Below, piece by piece: positions 46,794-57,840 of a stretch of DNA of 64,000 nucleotides. A program made the position numbers and the translations under genes. The notes beneath the pieces were generated by a model. That model had not been told where the DNA came from. It saw nothing but the letters and a program-made list of their open reading frames with translations, and ran no database searches. The DNA comes from Antedon bifida (lineage: Eukaryota; Echinodermata; Crinoidea; Comatulida; Antedonidae): NCBI GenBank assembly GCA_963402885.1, contig OY727095.1:16993001-17057000 (forward strand). The letters are read 5' to 3'. The stretch's first letter is position 1. Every line of letters begins with the position of its first letter.

Positions 46794-48377
46794 GGTTATC
46801 CGCAACTTAGTTGCAGGATAACCCATGTGATTGTAAATATCTTTTTTTTTCATCATCTTTGTTCTTCTTTCTTTCCCGGAATTTTGTTGCACGCATATCT
46901 CTCACCCTTGTCAACATAAGATTGTATAACTTTGTCATAAGATTGATCTGTAGCTGTAGATGTGCAGGAAACTTCGTTATATGACGTTAGAGTCGCGTAG
47001 CGTAAGTTACGCGCGATTTTATGAATTTCAATGTTTGGTCATAGATTATAAACCAAAAGTCATTTTGTATTGACACTTGGTGACAATTTAAGTCATATCA
47101 AGGGCAAACTTTCTATGGATTAAAAATGACATGTTTCACAAGAAGTTACGCGCGCACGCGCATTTAAAATTTAAGAATGCGCAAAATTAATTTCTAATCA
47201 ACTTTCTACGCTGATCATGACATTTTAAACATGTCAAAAATTCCCACGCGCGTGAAAAAAATTACGCGTAAGGTGCGCACGGAGCATGAAAATCATGTGT
47301 TTTTTTCTTGAATTATGATTTTACAGCCTTTCTTAGTCATTTTAAAAAAGATTTACGTCATTTCAAATTAAAATGACGTCATACGAACACGTTGATTTAG
47401 ACCATTTGCGCGAGTTTTAGTTGCAAAAGTGACAACATATTGTCAAAATTAAGCCTATTTTTAATCTATTATAGCTCTTTGGGATCATCCACGACCCCCA
47501 ATTTTTTTAATTTAATATGTAAGCAGATATGTTGTAGATATGAATTCATGCAGAACCTTTACCACTCGGATGTTATGACGTCATCGTATGGCCACACGAA
47601 TGTAAAATATAGGATTTTTTACTCTTTCGTTATTGCTCATCACATTAAATAGTGCGCATCTCGCTTATACGTATTCCATTTCCCCCAAGATTTTAATATT
47701 ATCTACGTCAATCAACTATCTTTCGCATGAATTAAAAATATTTTAATTTTTATGACGTCATCATGTCTAAAAACGTAAATAACGTGGGTCACTTATTTTC
47801 ATTTTTACAGTAAATGTTAATCTGTTATAGCTCGTCAGAATAAAAAGTGACGCGCATGATTAAAACTTATTATAGAAGTTGTTGAATTGTAGATATGAAT
47901 TCATATACAAATTTTGTCTATCTGATGTCATGATGTCATCATATGGCCAGTTGAATTCAAAAAGTCATATTTTCATCTCTTGCGTAAAAGTTCATTGCGT
48001 TTAAACAAGAGCGCATCTCACTTTTACGTGCCCAAAATTCTTCAAATTTGTATTAATGTAATTATTTCGATAATTACCTTCTAAAATAGTATCTTTATAA
48101 GTCAATTTGATGACGTCATCACTTTAATAATTGGCTTTAAAAGATGGGTCTTGTAATTTCGTCTATGCTACACTGTATATAACATATACAGTGTATTCTG
48201 TAAATACTGTAATATGCTGTATGCTACAAAATAGGCACAATTCAGCACTGTAAACATATTTAATTCATGTCATAGGATGGCATAATCATTTTCGGCGTTC
48301 ATATATTTTAAACGTATGTGCATATTGCGTTTGCGCGGATAACCCGAACTCGTCAAAGTGACGAGTTCAAATCTAGT
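46794..48377 (-). mobile_element. Helentron-like element b (GGTTATCC subfamily)
   Basis: Head-to-tail with element a, separated by a short T run. It has the same 5' start (ACTAGATTTGAACTCG at 48377 reading down) and one 3' hairpin at 46794-46823. It is nearly identical to element a. Confidence 0.8.
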
Positions 48378-49909
48378 CTGTATTATTCTTGTTTCCTTCC
48401 TTCCTTTTTGTGAGTCGCGTTTCTCTAAAATGTGTAAACATAACATTTCATAACTTTGACAACATATGGGCATTTACGTGAAGTTGTGCACCTTCTATTT
48501 TTGAATGACGTCATAGTTGCGCAACGTGACTTACGCGCAATTTTATGAATTTCAATGATTGATTATAGATTAAAAACCAAAAGTCATTTAGTATTGACAC
48601 TTTGACAAAATTTAAGTCATATCAGGGGCAAACTTTCTACGGATTAAAAATGGCATGTTTCACAAGAAGTTACGCGCGCACGCGCATTTAAAATTTCAAA
48701 ATGCGCAAAATTAATTTCTAATCAACTTTTTATGCGTTTCTTGTCATTTTGAGCATGTCAAAAATTCCCACGGGCGCGCAATTTTTTACGCACGCGGTGC
48801 GCACGTAGCGTTAAAAACATATTTTTTTCTCTTGAATTATATTTTTCAAGTCTTTCCTAGTAATTTTGAAAACAATTTAGACCTTTTCCAGTTTAAATAA
48901 CGCCATACGAACACGTTGAATTAGACAATTCGTGCGCGTTTTTTATGAAAAAGCTTAAAAAATCGTCAAAATTATGTCTTTTTTTAAACAGTCATAGTTT
49001 CTAAAGTAAACCGTGAACCGTTTATTTTTATTACAAAATCTAGAAGTTGATGAGTTGTAGATATCGGATCATGCATCGATAAGGCTAAAAAAACATTGTG
49101 ACGTCATCGTATGGCCACACGAATGTAAAATATAGGATTTTTGTCTCTTTCGTTATTGCTCATCACATTCAATGGAGCGCATCACGCTTATCTGTATTCC
49201 TTTTTCTCCTAAATTTATATATTGTGTAGGTCAATCAACTTTCTTTAGCATGAGATAAAAATATTTTAATTTTTATGACGTCATCATGCCTAAAAATTTT
49301 AATTACGTGGGTCATTAATTTCATCTTTACAGTAAATTTTAATCTGTAATAGCTCGTAAGAATAAAATGTGATAATCACGATTAAAACGTTTTCTGGAAG
49401 CTATTGGATTGTAGATACGAATTCATGTAAACATTTTGCCAATCGGATGTTGTGACGTCATCATATGGCCAGTTGAATAAAAAAAGTTGTATTTTCATAT
49501 TTTGCGTAATAGTTCATCACATTTAAAAGGGTGCGAATCTATATTTTACGTATTCAAATTTCTTCTACACGTTAATATGTTGTTCCTGAGATAATTTCCT
49601 TCAGAAATTGCTATTTAAGTGTTTCATTTTGATACCGTCGCCATGTTAAAAATTGGAATAAATGGCGGGTCCCGTAATTTCACCTATTCTACACTGTATG
49701 TAATATGTATACAGATTATACTGTTTGCATGTATATACTATATGACACAAATTGACAGAATTCAGCACTAACAGCATATCATATTCTTCAGTTCTTGTCA
49801 TAATGCCATAATCTTTATCTGTGTGCAATATTCCAACGTATGACGTGCACGTGGCGTTTGTCGTTGTGCGTATAACTAACTCGTCAAAGTGACGAGTTTC
49901 ATGTCTAGT
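48378..49909 (-). mobile_element. Helentron-like element c (GGTTATCC subfamily), lacks 3' hairpin
   Basis: The 5' end at 49909 (ACTAGACATGAAACTCGTCA) is intact. The 3' end stops at the CTTTCTTCC-type tract and joins directly to the ACTAGA of element b, with no hairpin. It repeats the organisation of the E1/E2 pair on the other side of the window. Confidence 0.8.
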
Positions 49910-50160
49910 TTTAGATTATGAAGATATTGTCATATTGTACCAATTGTATTCTCATTCACTTGACTAATAATAAAAGAAATGTTATTTTTTAAAGATTAGT
50001 TAAATAGAAAAGTCGAATTTAGCATTTTTTTTTTCTATTTCTGACTTTTTTTTTGAATAAATGTTGAAATAAAACAAAAAAACAGGATATGAAGAAGTAT
50101 ATAATACTATAAAATCAATTTAACCATATAATAGTACAACTAATATTTTATGAGACTCAC

Positions 50161-50238
50161 CACTCTCTGGGTCAGGTTTAATTTCCTGTTCCACTACTTG
50201 TGTATCTGATGAATCCGATAGAAATTGCTTTGTCACTT
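50161..50238 (-). CDS. Linker exon A-short (VTKQFLSDS..)
   Basis: Acceptor TTTATTGACCAG and donor GTG|GTGAGTC; 78 nt, phase 1-1, 25 full codons. It begins VTKQFLSDSSDTQ and ends EIKPDPES. It is the last linker exon before the repeat exon and has a duplicate at 54532-54609. Confidence 0.6.
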
Positions 50239-50396
50239 CTGGTCAATAAAAACATCCAGAAAAGACAGTTATTATGTTTAAATATGTTTATCATTTTCTT
50301 TTGTTGAACTTTGCAATTGACTTGACTTGTGTCACTGTTGAGTGGTGATGAAAAAAAAAAAATAAAAAGTAAATTGATTTATGATCCTTAACTCAC

Positions 50397-50510
50397 CACT
50401 CTTTGCTTCAAGTTTTGTTTCCTGTTCCTCAATCATCCCTTTCTTCATTTGTGTTTGTAATTCTTCATTAACAGTACTCAGTGAATCTGATGTTAATTGC
50501 TTTGTTAATT
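50397..50510 (-). CDS. Linker exon A-long (LTKQLTSDS..)
   Basis: 114 nt, phase 1-1, acceptor TTTTTGTTGAACAG, donor GTG|GTGAGTT. Encodes LTKQLTSDSLSTVNEELQ followed by a Lys/Glu-rich part (MKKGMIEEQETKLEAKS) suited to a helix or coiled coil. Duplicate at 54768-54881. Confidence 0.6.
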
Positions 50511-50682
50511 CTGTTCAACAAAAATACAGAAAAGTTTGTTGTTTTTGTTGACATGTTACTGATAGGTTAGTGGTGCTTAACCATTTTCAACAGGTTAACG
50601 TAATTAATTCTGGCTCAATTCAATGTTGTTAGTAATTGTAATAGATACATGTAATCATGGCCAAAAATGAATCATACTGTAC

Positions 50683-50727
50683 CTTGTTCATTTTCTTGTG
50701 TATTGGTCTCTGTATCATCTTGCTCAT
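50683..50727 (-). CDS. Linker exon B (DEQDDTETNTQENEQ)
   Basis: 45 nt, phase 1-1, acceptor ATCTTCACAG, donor CAAG|GTACAG. A very acidic 15-residue module. Duplicates at 55054-55098 and, with one residue changed, 55887-55931. Confidence 0.6.
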
Positions 50728-50926
50728 CTGTGAAGATGTAATATTTTTTGGAATATTAGTAAAATAATTTCATGTCAGTATGTGTTGTATTGTATGTAGA
50801 ACCATAATATGAAGAAGAATTTAGTTATGTAACATACTGAATTCCAACAGACTGAGTGTACAAAGGCGTGCAACAACAACTGGCCAAATTAACCATATAC
50901 AAATTATTCTATGAGACTCAACTCAC

Positions 50927-51022
50927 CAGTTTCTGGTTTAGGTTTAATTTCCTGTTCCAATTGTGTATGAGATTCCTCCTTAACAGTACCTGGTGAATCT
51001 GATGGTAATTCCTTTGTCACTT
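50927..51022 (-). CDS. Linker exon A' (VTKELPSDS..)
   Basis: 96 nt, phase 1-1, acceptor TTTATAACAG, donor CTG|GTGAGTT. Encodes VTKELPSDSPGTVKEE and ends EIKPKPET. It is clearly homologous to the other A exons. Duplicate at 55298-55393. Confidence 0.6.
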
Positions 51023-51244
51023 CTGTTATAAAGACAAATATACAGAATATAGTTTATATATGTATGTATACATTATGTATTGAACAGTATATTAAAGAAC
51101 AGCTTTAGACAATTGTTGATTGAGTTATATATGTTTAAATAAATGTCTATTCATCATTTTCTATTGTTCAACTTTGTAACTCACTTGACTAGTGTAGTGA
51201 TGAAATAAAATAAAAAGTAAATTGATTTATGATCCTAAACTCAC

Positions 51245-51358
51245 CACTCTCTGCTTCAAGTTTTCTTTCCTGTTCCTCAATCATCAGTTTCTTCATTGGT
51301 TTTTGAAATTCCTCATTAACAGTAACTGGTGAATCTGAATCTAATTGTTTTGTTACTT
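51245..51358 (-). CDS. Linker exon A-long (VTKQLDSDS..)
   Basis: 114 nt, phase 1-1, acceptor TTTGTTGAACAG, donor GTG|GTGAGTT. Encodes VTKQLDSDSPVTVNEE, then KKLMIEEQERKLEAES. Its donor half matches the exon at 55616-55729. Confidence 0.6.
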
Positions 51359-51602
51359 CTGTTCAACAAAAATACAGAAAAGACAGTAATTTATACATTA
51401 CACATTTAAATGACAAAGCTTTTGATTTTTTTATGAGTTATACATGTTGAAATAAATGACTGTCTATGTTCATTTTGGAGAGTAACATAACTATACATTT
51501 TCATCTAAAATGTATACAGTTTGAATAACTCAAAATGTGCTACAGTTATTATTATAATATGTCTATTTAGTTTTAGTTTAAAATGTAACCAATGGATACT
51601 AC

Positions 51603-51665
51603 CTTGTTGACTGCCTTGGATGTCAGACTGTGGTAATGCAGAGGTCACTGAACCATCTTGCACAT
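51603..51665 (-). CDS. Linker exon B2 (DVQDGSVTSALPQ..)
   Basis: 63 nt, phase 1-1, acceptor TTTTTCACAG, donor CAAG|GTAGTA. Encodes VQDGSVTSALPQSDIQGSQQ. Duplicate at 57718-57780 with Gly changed to Cys. Confidence 0.6.
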
Positions 51666-51720
51666 CTGTGAAAAAGTAGTTTTTTTTGGAATCTTGTGAA
51701 ATAATACAATTATGCATAAT

Positions 51721-53311
51721 TAGTTATCCGCTTAGTAGCGGATAATTAGTTATCCGCTTAGTAGCGGATAACTCCTTGTAACTGTCCTGTTTCATCATCT
51801 TTTTTTTTTTTTCTGTATTATACTTCTTTCCTTCTGTCATTTTTGTGCGTCGCGTTTCTCTAAAACATGTAAACAGAACATATCGTAACTTTGTCAACAT
51901 ATCGACATTTACGTGAACTTGTGCACCTCCTATTTTTGAATGACGTCAGAGTTGCTCAACATGAATTACGCGCGATTTTATGAATTTCAATGATTGATCA
52001 TAGATTATAAACAAAAAGTTATTTTGTATTAAGGGCAAACTTTCTATGGATTAAAAATGGCATGTTTCACAAGAAGTTACGCGCGTACGCGCATTTAAAA
52101 TTTCAAAATGCGCAAAAATAATTTCTATCCACGCTGATCATGACATTTTGAGCATGTCAAAAATTCCCACGCGCGCGAAAAATGTTACGCGTAAGGTGCG
52201 CACAGAGCATGAAAATCATGTGTTTTTCTCTAAAATTATGATTTTACAGCCTTTCCTAGTCAGTTTAATAAAGATTAACATCATTTCAAATTAAAATGAC
52301 GTCATACGAACACGTTGATTTAGACCATTTGCGCGCGTTTTAGTTGAAAAAGTTATAAAATATTGTCAAAATAATGCCAATTTCGAATCAATTATAGCTC
52401 TTCGGGATCAAAGGTTAGCCCAATTTTTTTAACTTATTATGTAAGATGATAAATTGTAGATATGACTTCATGCAGAATTTGTACCTCTCGGATGTTATGA
52501 CGTCATCGTATGGCCACACGAATGTAAAATATAGGATTTTTGTCTCTTTCGTTATTGCTCGTCATATTCAACAGAGCTCATCTCGCTTATACGTATTCCA
52601 TTTCCCCCGAGATTTTATTATTGTCTACGTTAATCAACTATCTTCCGTATGAGTTAAAAATGTTTAAATTTTTATGACGTCATCATGTCTAAAAATGTAA
52701 ATAACGTGGGTCACTTATTTTCATCTTTACAGTAAATTTCAATCTGTTATAGCTCGTCAGAATAAAAAGTGATAATCATGATTAAAACGTTTTCTGGAAG
52801 CTATTGGATTGTAGATACGAATTCATGTAAACATGTTGCCAATCGGATGTTGTGACGTCATCATATGGCCAGTTGAATAAAAAAAGTCATATTTTCATAT
52901 TTTGCGTAATAGTTCATCACATTTAAAAGGGTGCGCATCTATATTTTACGTATTCAAATTTCTTCTACACGTTAATATGTTGTTCCTGAGATAATTTCCT
53001 TCTGAAATTGCTATCTAAGTGTTTCATTTTGATACCGTCGCCATGGTAAAAATTGGAATAAATGGCGGGTCCCGTAATTTCACCTATTCTACACTGTATG
53101 TAATATGTCTACAGATTATACTGTTTGCACTGTATATACTATATGACACAAAATTGACAGAATTCAGCACTAACAGCATATGATATTCTTCAGTTCTTGC
53201 CATAATGCCATAATCTTTATCTGTGTGCAATATTCCAACGTATGACGTGCACATGGCGTTTGTCGTGGTGCGGATAACTAACTCGTCAAAGTGACGAGTT
53301 TCATGTCTAGT
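51721..53311 (-). mobile_element. Helentron-like element (GGTTATCC subfamily) with duplicated 3' hairpin
   Basis: On the minus strand it starts ACTAGACATGAAACTCGTCA at 53311 and ends in two hairpins AGTTATCCGCT/AGCGGATAACT in tandem (51722-51747 and 51748-51773). The uninterrupted site is seen in the duplicated segment at about 57830-57845 (GCATGATTTTATCCAAG). Comparison puts the insertion within a T run, with no long target duplication. It is non-coding; the 68-codon frame inside is not a gene. Confidence 0.85.
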
Positions 53312-53720
53312 TTTATCCAAGGATGTATAATCAATTATTTCTTATTTTACTGCCATTGTCATTAGTATTATTTTATTAAGATGGGAATTTAAATTGTGAC
53401 AGATGGGCAAACTTTTGAAATTGAAATTAATAAATTTTATTTCATTGAAATTGTTTTTGTTGATTTAACCCTTTCACTGCGCAGCATTAGTTCCAGCTAT
53501 GTGCGTATATGCATTTAAGAAATTTGCAAAAAAATACTAAATGACATAATTTTGTAATTATTTTAAAAGGTTGGTCTATGGTTGGAAGTAAAAAAAAAGC
53601 TAATTAGCATATTAATGACATCATTACATCTATTTTGGATTTCCTGTTTTTTTATTAATTCATGATAAAAACTATTTCTTCTATAATTTTTATAGAATAT
53701 GGTTTTCCCACTGGATAATA

Positions 53721-54214
53721 GGGAGGTTTCGCAACCTTACGAATACGATAACGAAAACAGATACATCACACATTTGTGAAACTTTTGAGCTGATCCCCAT
53801 TTCATATTCGTAAAGCGTATTCGTGTTGACGAATATCACCAGTCATATTCGTAACTACAAAACGAGTATAGTTTTTGATCTATTTTGCACATTTTGCATT
53901 TGAATCAGGAATGATTCATGATTATAATATAATTATAGATTTATTGAAATTAATTTACTAAAGTAATTTACTAAAATGCCAGGTAAACTTTGATAAATAG
54001 CAGTTTTTAAAGTCCTCACTCGCTTTGATGTTACGCTAGGCCTAGACAACCAAGCAACACGTACCTGCGCTTCGCTCAAATTTACCGCAGTCATATTTTG
54101 GACGGCGCCCTCAATATTCGTTGCCATGCGAAACAGATTTTTACTGGCTAACGAAAAACGAATACGTGTGCGTGACGTATCAGTTTTCGTATTCGTAAGG
54201 TTGCGAAACCTCCC
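53721..54214. mobile_element. MITE with 50-bp TIRs, TA-flanked, 494 bp
   Basis: The left end GGGAGGTTTCGCAACCTTAC and the reverse complement of the right end are the same over about 30 bp, continuing with mismatches (CGAATACGATAACG against CGAATACGAAAACTG). TA lies on each side, compatible with Tc1/mariner-type targeting. The 101-codon minus frame crossing its right end is probably chance. Confidence 0.8.
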
Positions 54215-54490
54215 TATTGATGAAGATATGTGTAACAAATAAAAATATCAAACAAATTTGAATTATTTTTATCGTTTTATAAAAAATTTGGCATAAAATT
54301 GTTGGTCAAAATCGTAGAAAAATGAAATTTTTCGAAAAAATCACTGTTACAGAAAAACTAAGACTAATTCAGAATTCTTTTTGCAGAATGAACATGATAT
54401 TGCTCTATTGGGGTGGGTAAAAATTGGCAAGTGGAGGATGTAAAAAAAATTTAGCTGAAATCTTTCTATAAAATCACATTTAAAGTTATT
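54215..54490 (-). other. Intron sequence with no feature
   Basis: AT-rich DNA between the MITE and the second exon block. Nothing recognised. Near 53467, TTAACCCTTTCACTGC resembles a piggyBac-like end, but I found no partner. Confidence 0.4.
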
Positions 54491-54531
54491 TTAACCATAT
54501 AATAACACAATTAATATTTTATGAGACTCAC

Positions 54532-54609
54532 CACTCTCTGGGTCAGGTTTAATTTCCTGTTCCACTACTTGTGTATCTGATGAATCCGATAGAAATTGCT
54601 TTGTCACTT
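54532..54609 (-). CDS. Linker exon A-short, duplicate block
   Basis: Identical in coding sequence and splice sites to 50161-50238, at an offset of 4371 bp. Phase 1-1. Confidence 0.6.
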
Positions 54610-54767
54610 CTGGTCAATAAAAACATCCAGAAAAGACAGTTATTATGTTTAAATATGTTTATCATTTTCTTTTGTTGAACTTTGCAATTGACTTGACTTG
54701 TGTCACTGTTGAGTGGTGATGAAAAAAAAAAAATAAAAAGTAAATTGATTTATGATCCTTAACTCAC

Positions 54768-54881
54768 CACTCTTTGCTTCAAGTTTTGTTTCCTGTTCCT
54801 CAATCATCCCTTTCTTCATTTGTGTTTGTAATTCTTCATTAACAGTACTCAGTGAATCTGATGTTAATTGCTTTGTTAATT
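54768..54881 (-). CDS. Linker exon A-long, duplicate block
   Basis: Copy of 50397-50510 at the same 4371-bp offset, with splice sites retained. 114 nt, phase 1-1. Confidence 0.6.
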
Positions 54882-55053
54882 CTGTTCAACAAAAATACAG
54901 AAAAGTTTGTTGTTTTTGTTGACATGTTACTGATAGGTTAGTGGTGCTTAACCATTTTCAACAGGTTAACGTAATTAATTCTGGCTCAATTCAATGTTGT
55001 TAGTAATTGTAATAGATACATGTAATCATGGCCAAAAATGAATCATACTGTAC

Positions 55054-55098
55054 CTTGTTCATTTTCTTGTGTATTGGTCTCTGTATCATCTTGCTCAT
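55054..55098 (-). CDS. Linker exon B, duplicate block
   Basis: Copy of 50683-50727, 45 nt, phase 1-1, encoding the acidic EQDDTETNTQENEQ module. Confidence 0.6.
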
Positions 55099-55297
55099 CT
55101 GTGAAGATGTAATATTTTTTGGAATATTAGTAAAATAATTTCATGTCAGTATGTGTTGTATTGTATGTAGAACCATAATATGAAGAAGAATTTAGTTATG
55201 TAACATACTGAATTCCAACAGACTGAGTGTACAAAGGCGTGCAACAACAACTGGCCAAATTAACCATATACAAATTATTCTATGAGACTCAACTCAC

Positions 55298-55393
55298 CAG
55301 TTTCTGGTTTAGGTTTAATTTCCTGTTCCAATTGTGTATGAGATTCCTCCTTAACAGTACCTGGTGAATCTGATGGTAATTCCTTTGTCACTT
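55298..55393 (-). CDS. Linker exon A', duplicate block
   Basis: Copy of 50927-51022, 96 nt, phase 1-1. Confidence 0.6.
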
Positions 55394-55615
55394 CTGTTAT
55401 AAAGACAAATATACAGAATATAGTTTATATATGTATGTATACATTATGTATTGAACAGTATATTAAAGAACAGCTTTAGACAATTGTTGATTGAGTTATA
55501 TATGTTTAAATAAATGTCTATTCATCATTTTCTATTGTTCAACTTTGTAACTCACTTGACTAGTGTAGTGATGAAATAAAATAAAAAGTAAATTGATTTA
55601 TGATCCTAAACTCAC

Positions 55616-55729
55616 CACTCTCTGCTTCAAGTTTTCTTTCCTGTTCCTCAATCATCAGTTTCTTCATTGGTTTTTGAGATTCCTCATTAACAGTACTCTG
55701 TGAATCTGATGTTAATTGCTTTGTTAATT
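55616..55729 (-). CDS. Hybrid linker exon A-long
   Basis: 114 nt, phase 1-1. The acceptor half (LTKQLTSDS) and the intron upstream of it resemble the exon at 50397-50510; the donor half (KKLMIEEQERKLEAES) matches 51245-51358. The switch lies within the exon, which suggests unequal crossing-over between two A-type exons. Confidence 0.6.
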
Positions 55730-55886
55730 CTGTTCAACAAAAATAAAAAAAGATCGTTATTTGTTTTTGTTGACATTAAATGTTACTGATAGGTGCTTAT
55801 GTCTCCATTTTCAACAGGTTAACGTAATTAATTCTGGCTCAATTCAATGTTGTTAGTAATTGATACAAAAATGAATCACACTATAC

Positions 55887-55931
55887 CTTGTTCATTTTCT
55901 TGTGTAGTGGTCTCTGTATCATCTTGCTCAT
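55887..55931 (-). CDS. Linker exon B, third copy (DEQDDTETTTQENEQ)
   Basis: 45 nt, acceptor TCTTTACAG, donor CAAG|GTATAG, phase 1-1. It differs from the other two B copies by Asn to Thr. Confidence 0.6.
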
Positions 55932-56027
55932 CTGTAAAGATGTGATAGTTTTTGGAATATTAGTAAAAAAATGTCATGTCAGTATGTGTTGTATTGTATG
56001 TAGAACCATTTAAATATGAATCTAATT

Positions 56028-57516
56028 GGTTATCCGCACTTGGCGGATAACTCCTTGTTATTGTCATGATCTTTTTTTTTTTTTTTTCCATGTTATTCTT
56101 CTTTCTTTCCCAGAACTTTGTTCGCAGCGTATCTCTAATTCTGGTAAACATAAGATTGTATAACTTTGTCATAAGATTGGCCTGTAGCTGTAGATGTGCA
56201 AAAAACTTCGTTATATGACGTTAGAGTCGCTCAGCGTAAGTTACGAGCGATTTTATGAATTTCAATGATTGATCATAGATTATAAACCAAAAGTCATTTT
56301 GTATTGACACTTGGTGAAAATTTAGGTCATATCATAGGCAAACTTTCTATGGATTAAAAATGGCACAAGAAGTTACGCGTACACACGCATTTAAAATTTC
56401 AAAATTAATTTCTAATCAACTTTCTACGCTGATCATGACATTTTGCGCATGTCAAAAATTCCCCCGCGCGCGAAAAAATTTACGTGTAAGGTGCGCACGG
56501 AGCATGAAAATCATGTGTTTTTCACTTGAATTATGATTTTACAGCCTTTCCTAGTCATTTTAAAAAAGATTGACATCATTTCAAATTAAAATGACGTCAT
56601 ACGAACACGTTGATTTATACCATTTACGCGCGTTTTAGTTGAAAAAGTTACAAAATATTGTCAAAATTATGCCTATTTTGAATCTATTATAGCTCCTCAG
56701 AATAATATGTAAGCAGATATCTTGTAGATATGAATTCATGCCGAATCTTTACCTCTCGGTTGTTGTGACGTTATCGTATGGCCACACGAATGTAAAATAT
56801 AAGATTTTTGTCTCTTTCGTTATTGCTCATCACATTCAATAGAGCGCATCTCACTTATCCGTATTCCATTTCTCCCGAGATTTTAATACTGTCTATGTCA
56901 ATCTATCTTTCGCATGAGTTAAAAATATATTAATTTTTATGACGTCATAATGTCTAAAAATGTAAATAACGTGGGCCACTTATTTTCATCTTTACAGTAA
57001 ATTTCAATCTGTTATAGCTCGTCCAAATAAAAAGTGATAATCATGATTAAAACGTTTTCTGGAAGCTATTGGATTGTAGATACGAATTCAAGTGAATATT
57101 TTGCCAATCAGATGTTGTGAAGTCATCATATAGCCAGTTGAATAAAAAAAAGTGGTATTTTCATATTTTGCGTCATAGTTCATGACATTTAAAAGAGCGT
57201 GCATCCATATTCTACGTATCCAAATTTCTTTAACACGTTAATATGTTGTTGCTCAGATAATTTCCTTCCAAAATTGGTAACTACGTGTTTCATTTTGATG
57301 ACTTCATCATGTTAAAAATTAGATTGAAAGATGGGTCTCGTAATTTCATCTATGCTACACTGTATATAACATATACAGTGTATTCTGTTATAATACCGCA
57401 ATGATATAGGTACAATTCAGCACTGTAAACATAATTAATTCATGTCATAGGATGGCATAATAATTGTCGACGTTTATAATAGTTTAATGTATGTGCATGT
57501 TACATTTCCGCGGATT
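56028..57516 (-). mobile_element. Helentron-like element (GGTTATCC subfamily), 5' end truncated
   Basis: It has a single 3' hairpin GGTTATCCGC/GCGGATAACT at 56028-56052. The body aligns with the other copies and holds TGACGTCA palindromes. It ends at CCGCGGATTACAC near 57516, without the TCGTCA hairpin. Intronic. Confidence 0.8.
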
Positions 57517-57717
57517 ACACATTTAAATGACAAAGCTTTTGATTTTTATGAGTTATACATGTTGAAATAAATGACTGTCTATGTTTATTTTGGAGAGTAA
57601 CATAACTATACATTTTCATCTAAAATGTATACAGTTTGATTAACTCAAAATGTGCTACAGTTATTATTATAATATGTCTATTTAGTTTTAGTTTAAAATG
57701 TAACCAATGGATCCTAC

Positions 57718-57780
57718 CTTGTTGACTGCCTTGGATGTCAGACTGTGGTAATGCAGAGGTCACTGAACAATCTTGCACAT
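57718..57780 (-). CDS. Linker exon B2 (DVQDCSVTSALPQ..)
   Basis: 63 nt, phase 1-1, acceptor TTTTTCACAG, donor CAAG|GTAGGA. It is the first linker exon downstream of the DED exon and a duplicate of 51603-51665. Confidence 0.6.
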
Positions 57781-57840
57781 CTGTGAAAAAGTAGTTTTTT
57801 TGGGAATCTTGTGAAATAATACAATTATGCATGATTTTAT

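Noticed and set aside
53933..54238. 101-codon minus frame
   Set aside because: It overlaps the right TIR of a MITE and shows no recognisable domain.
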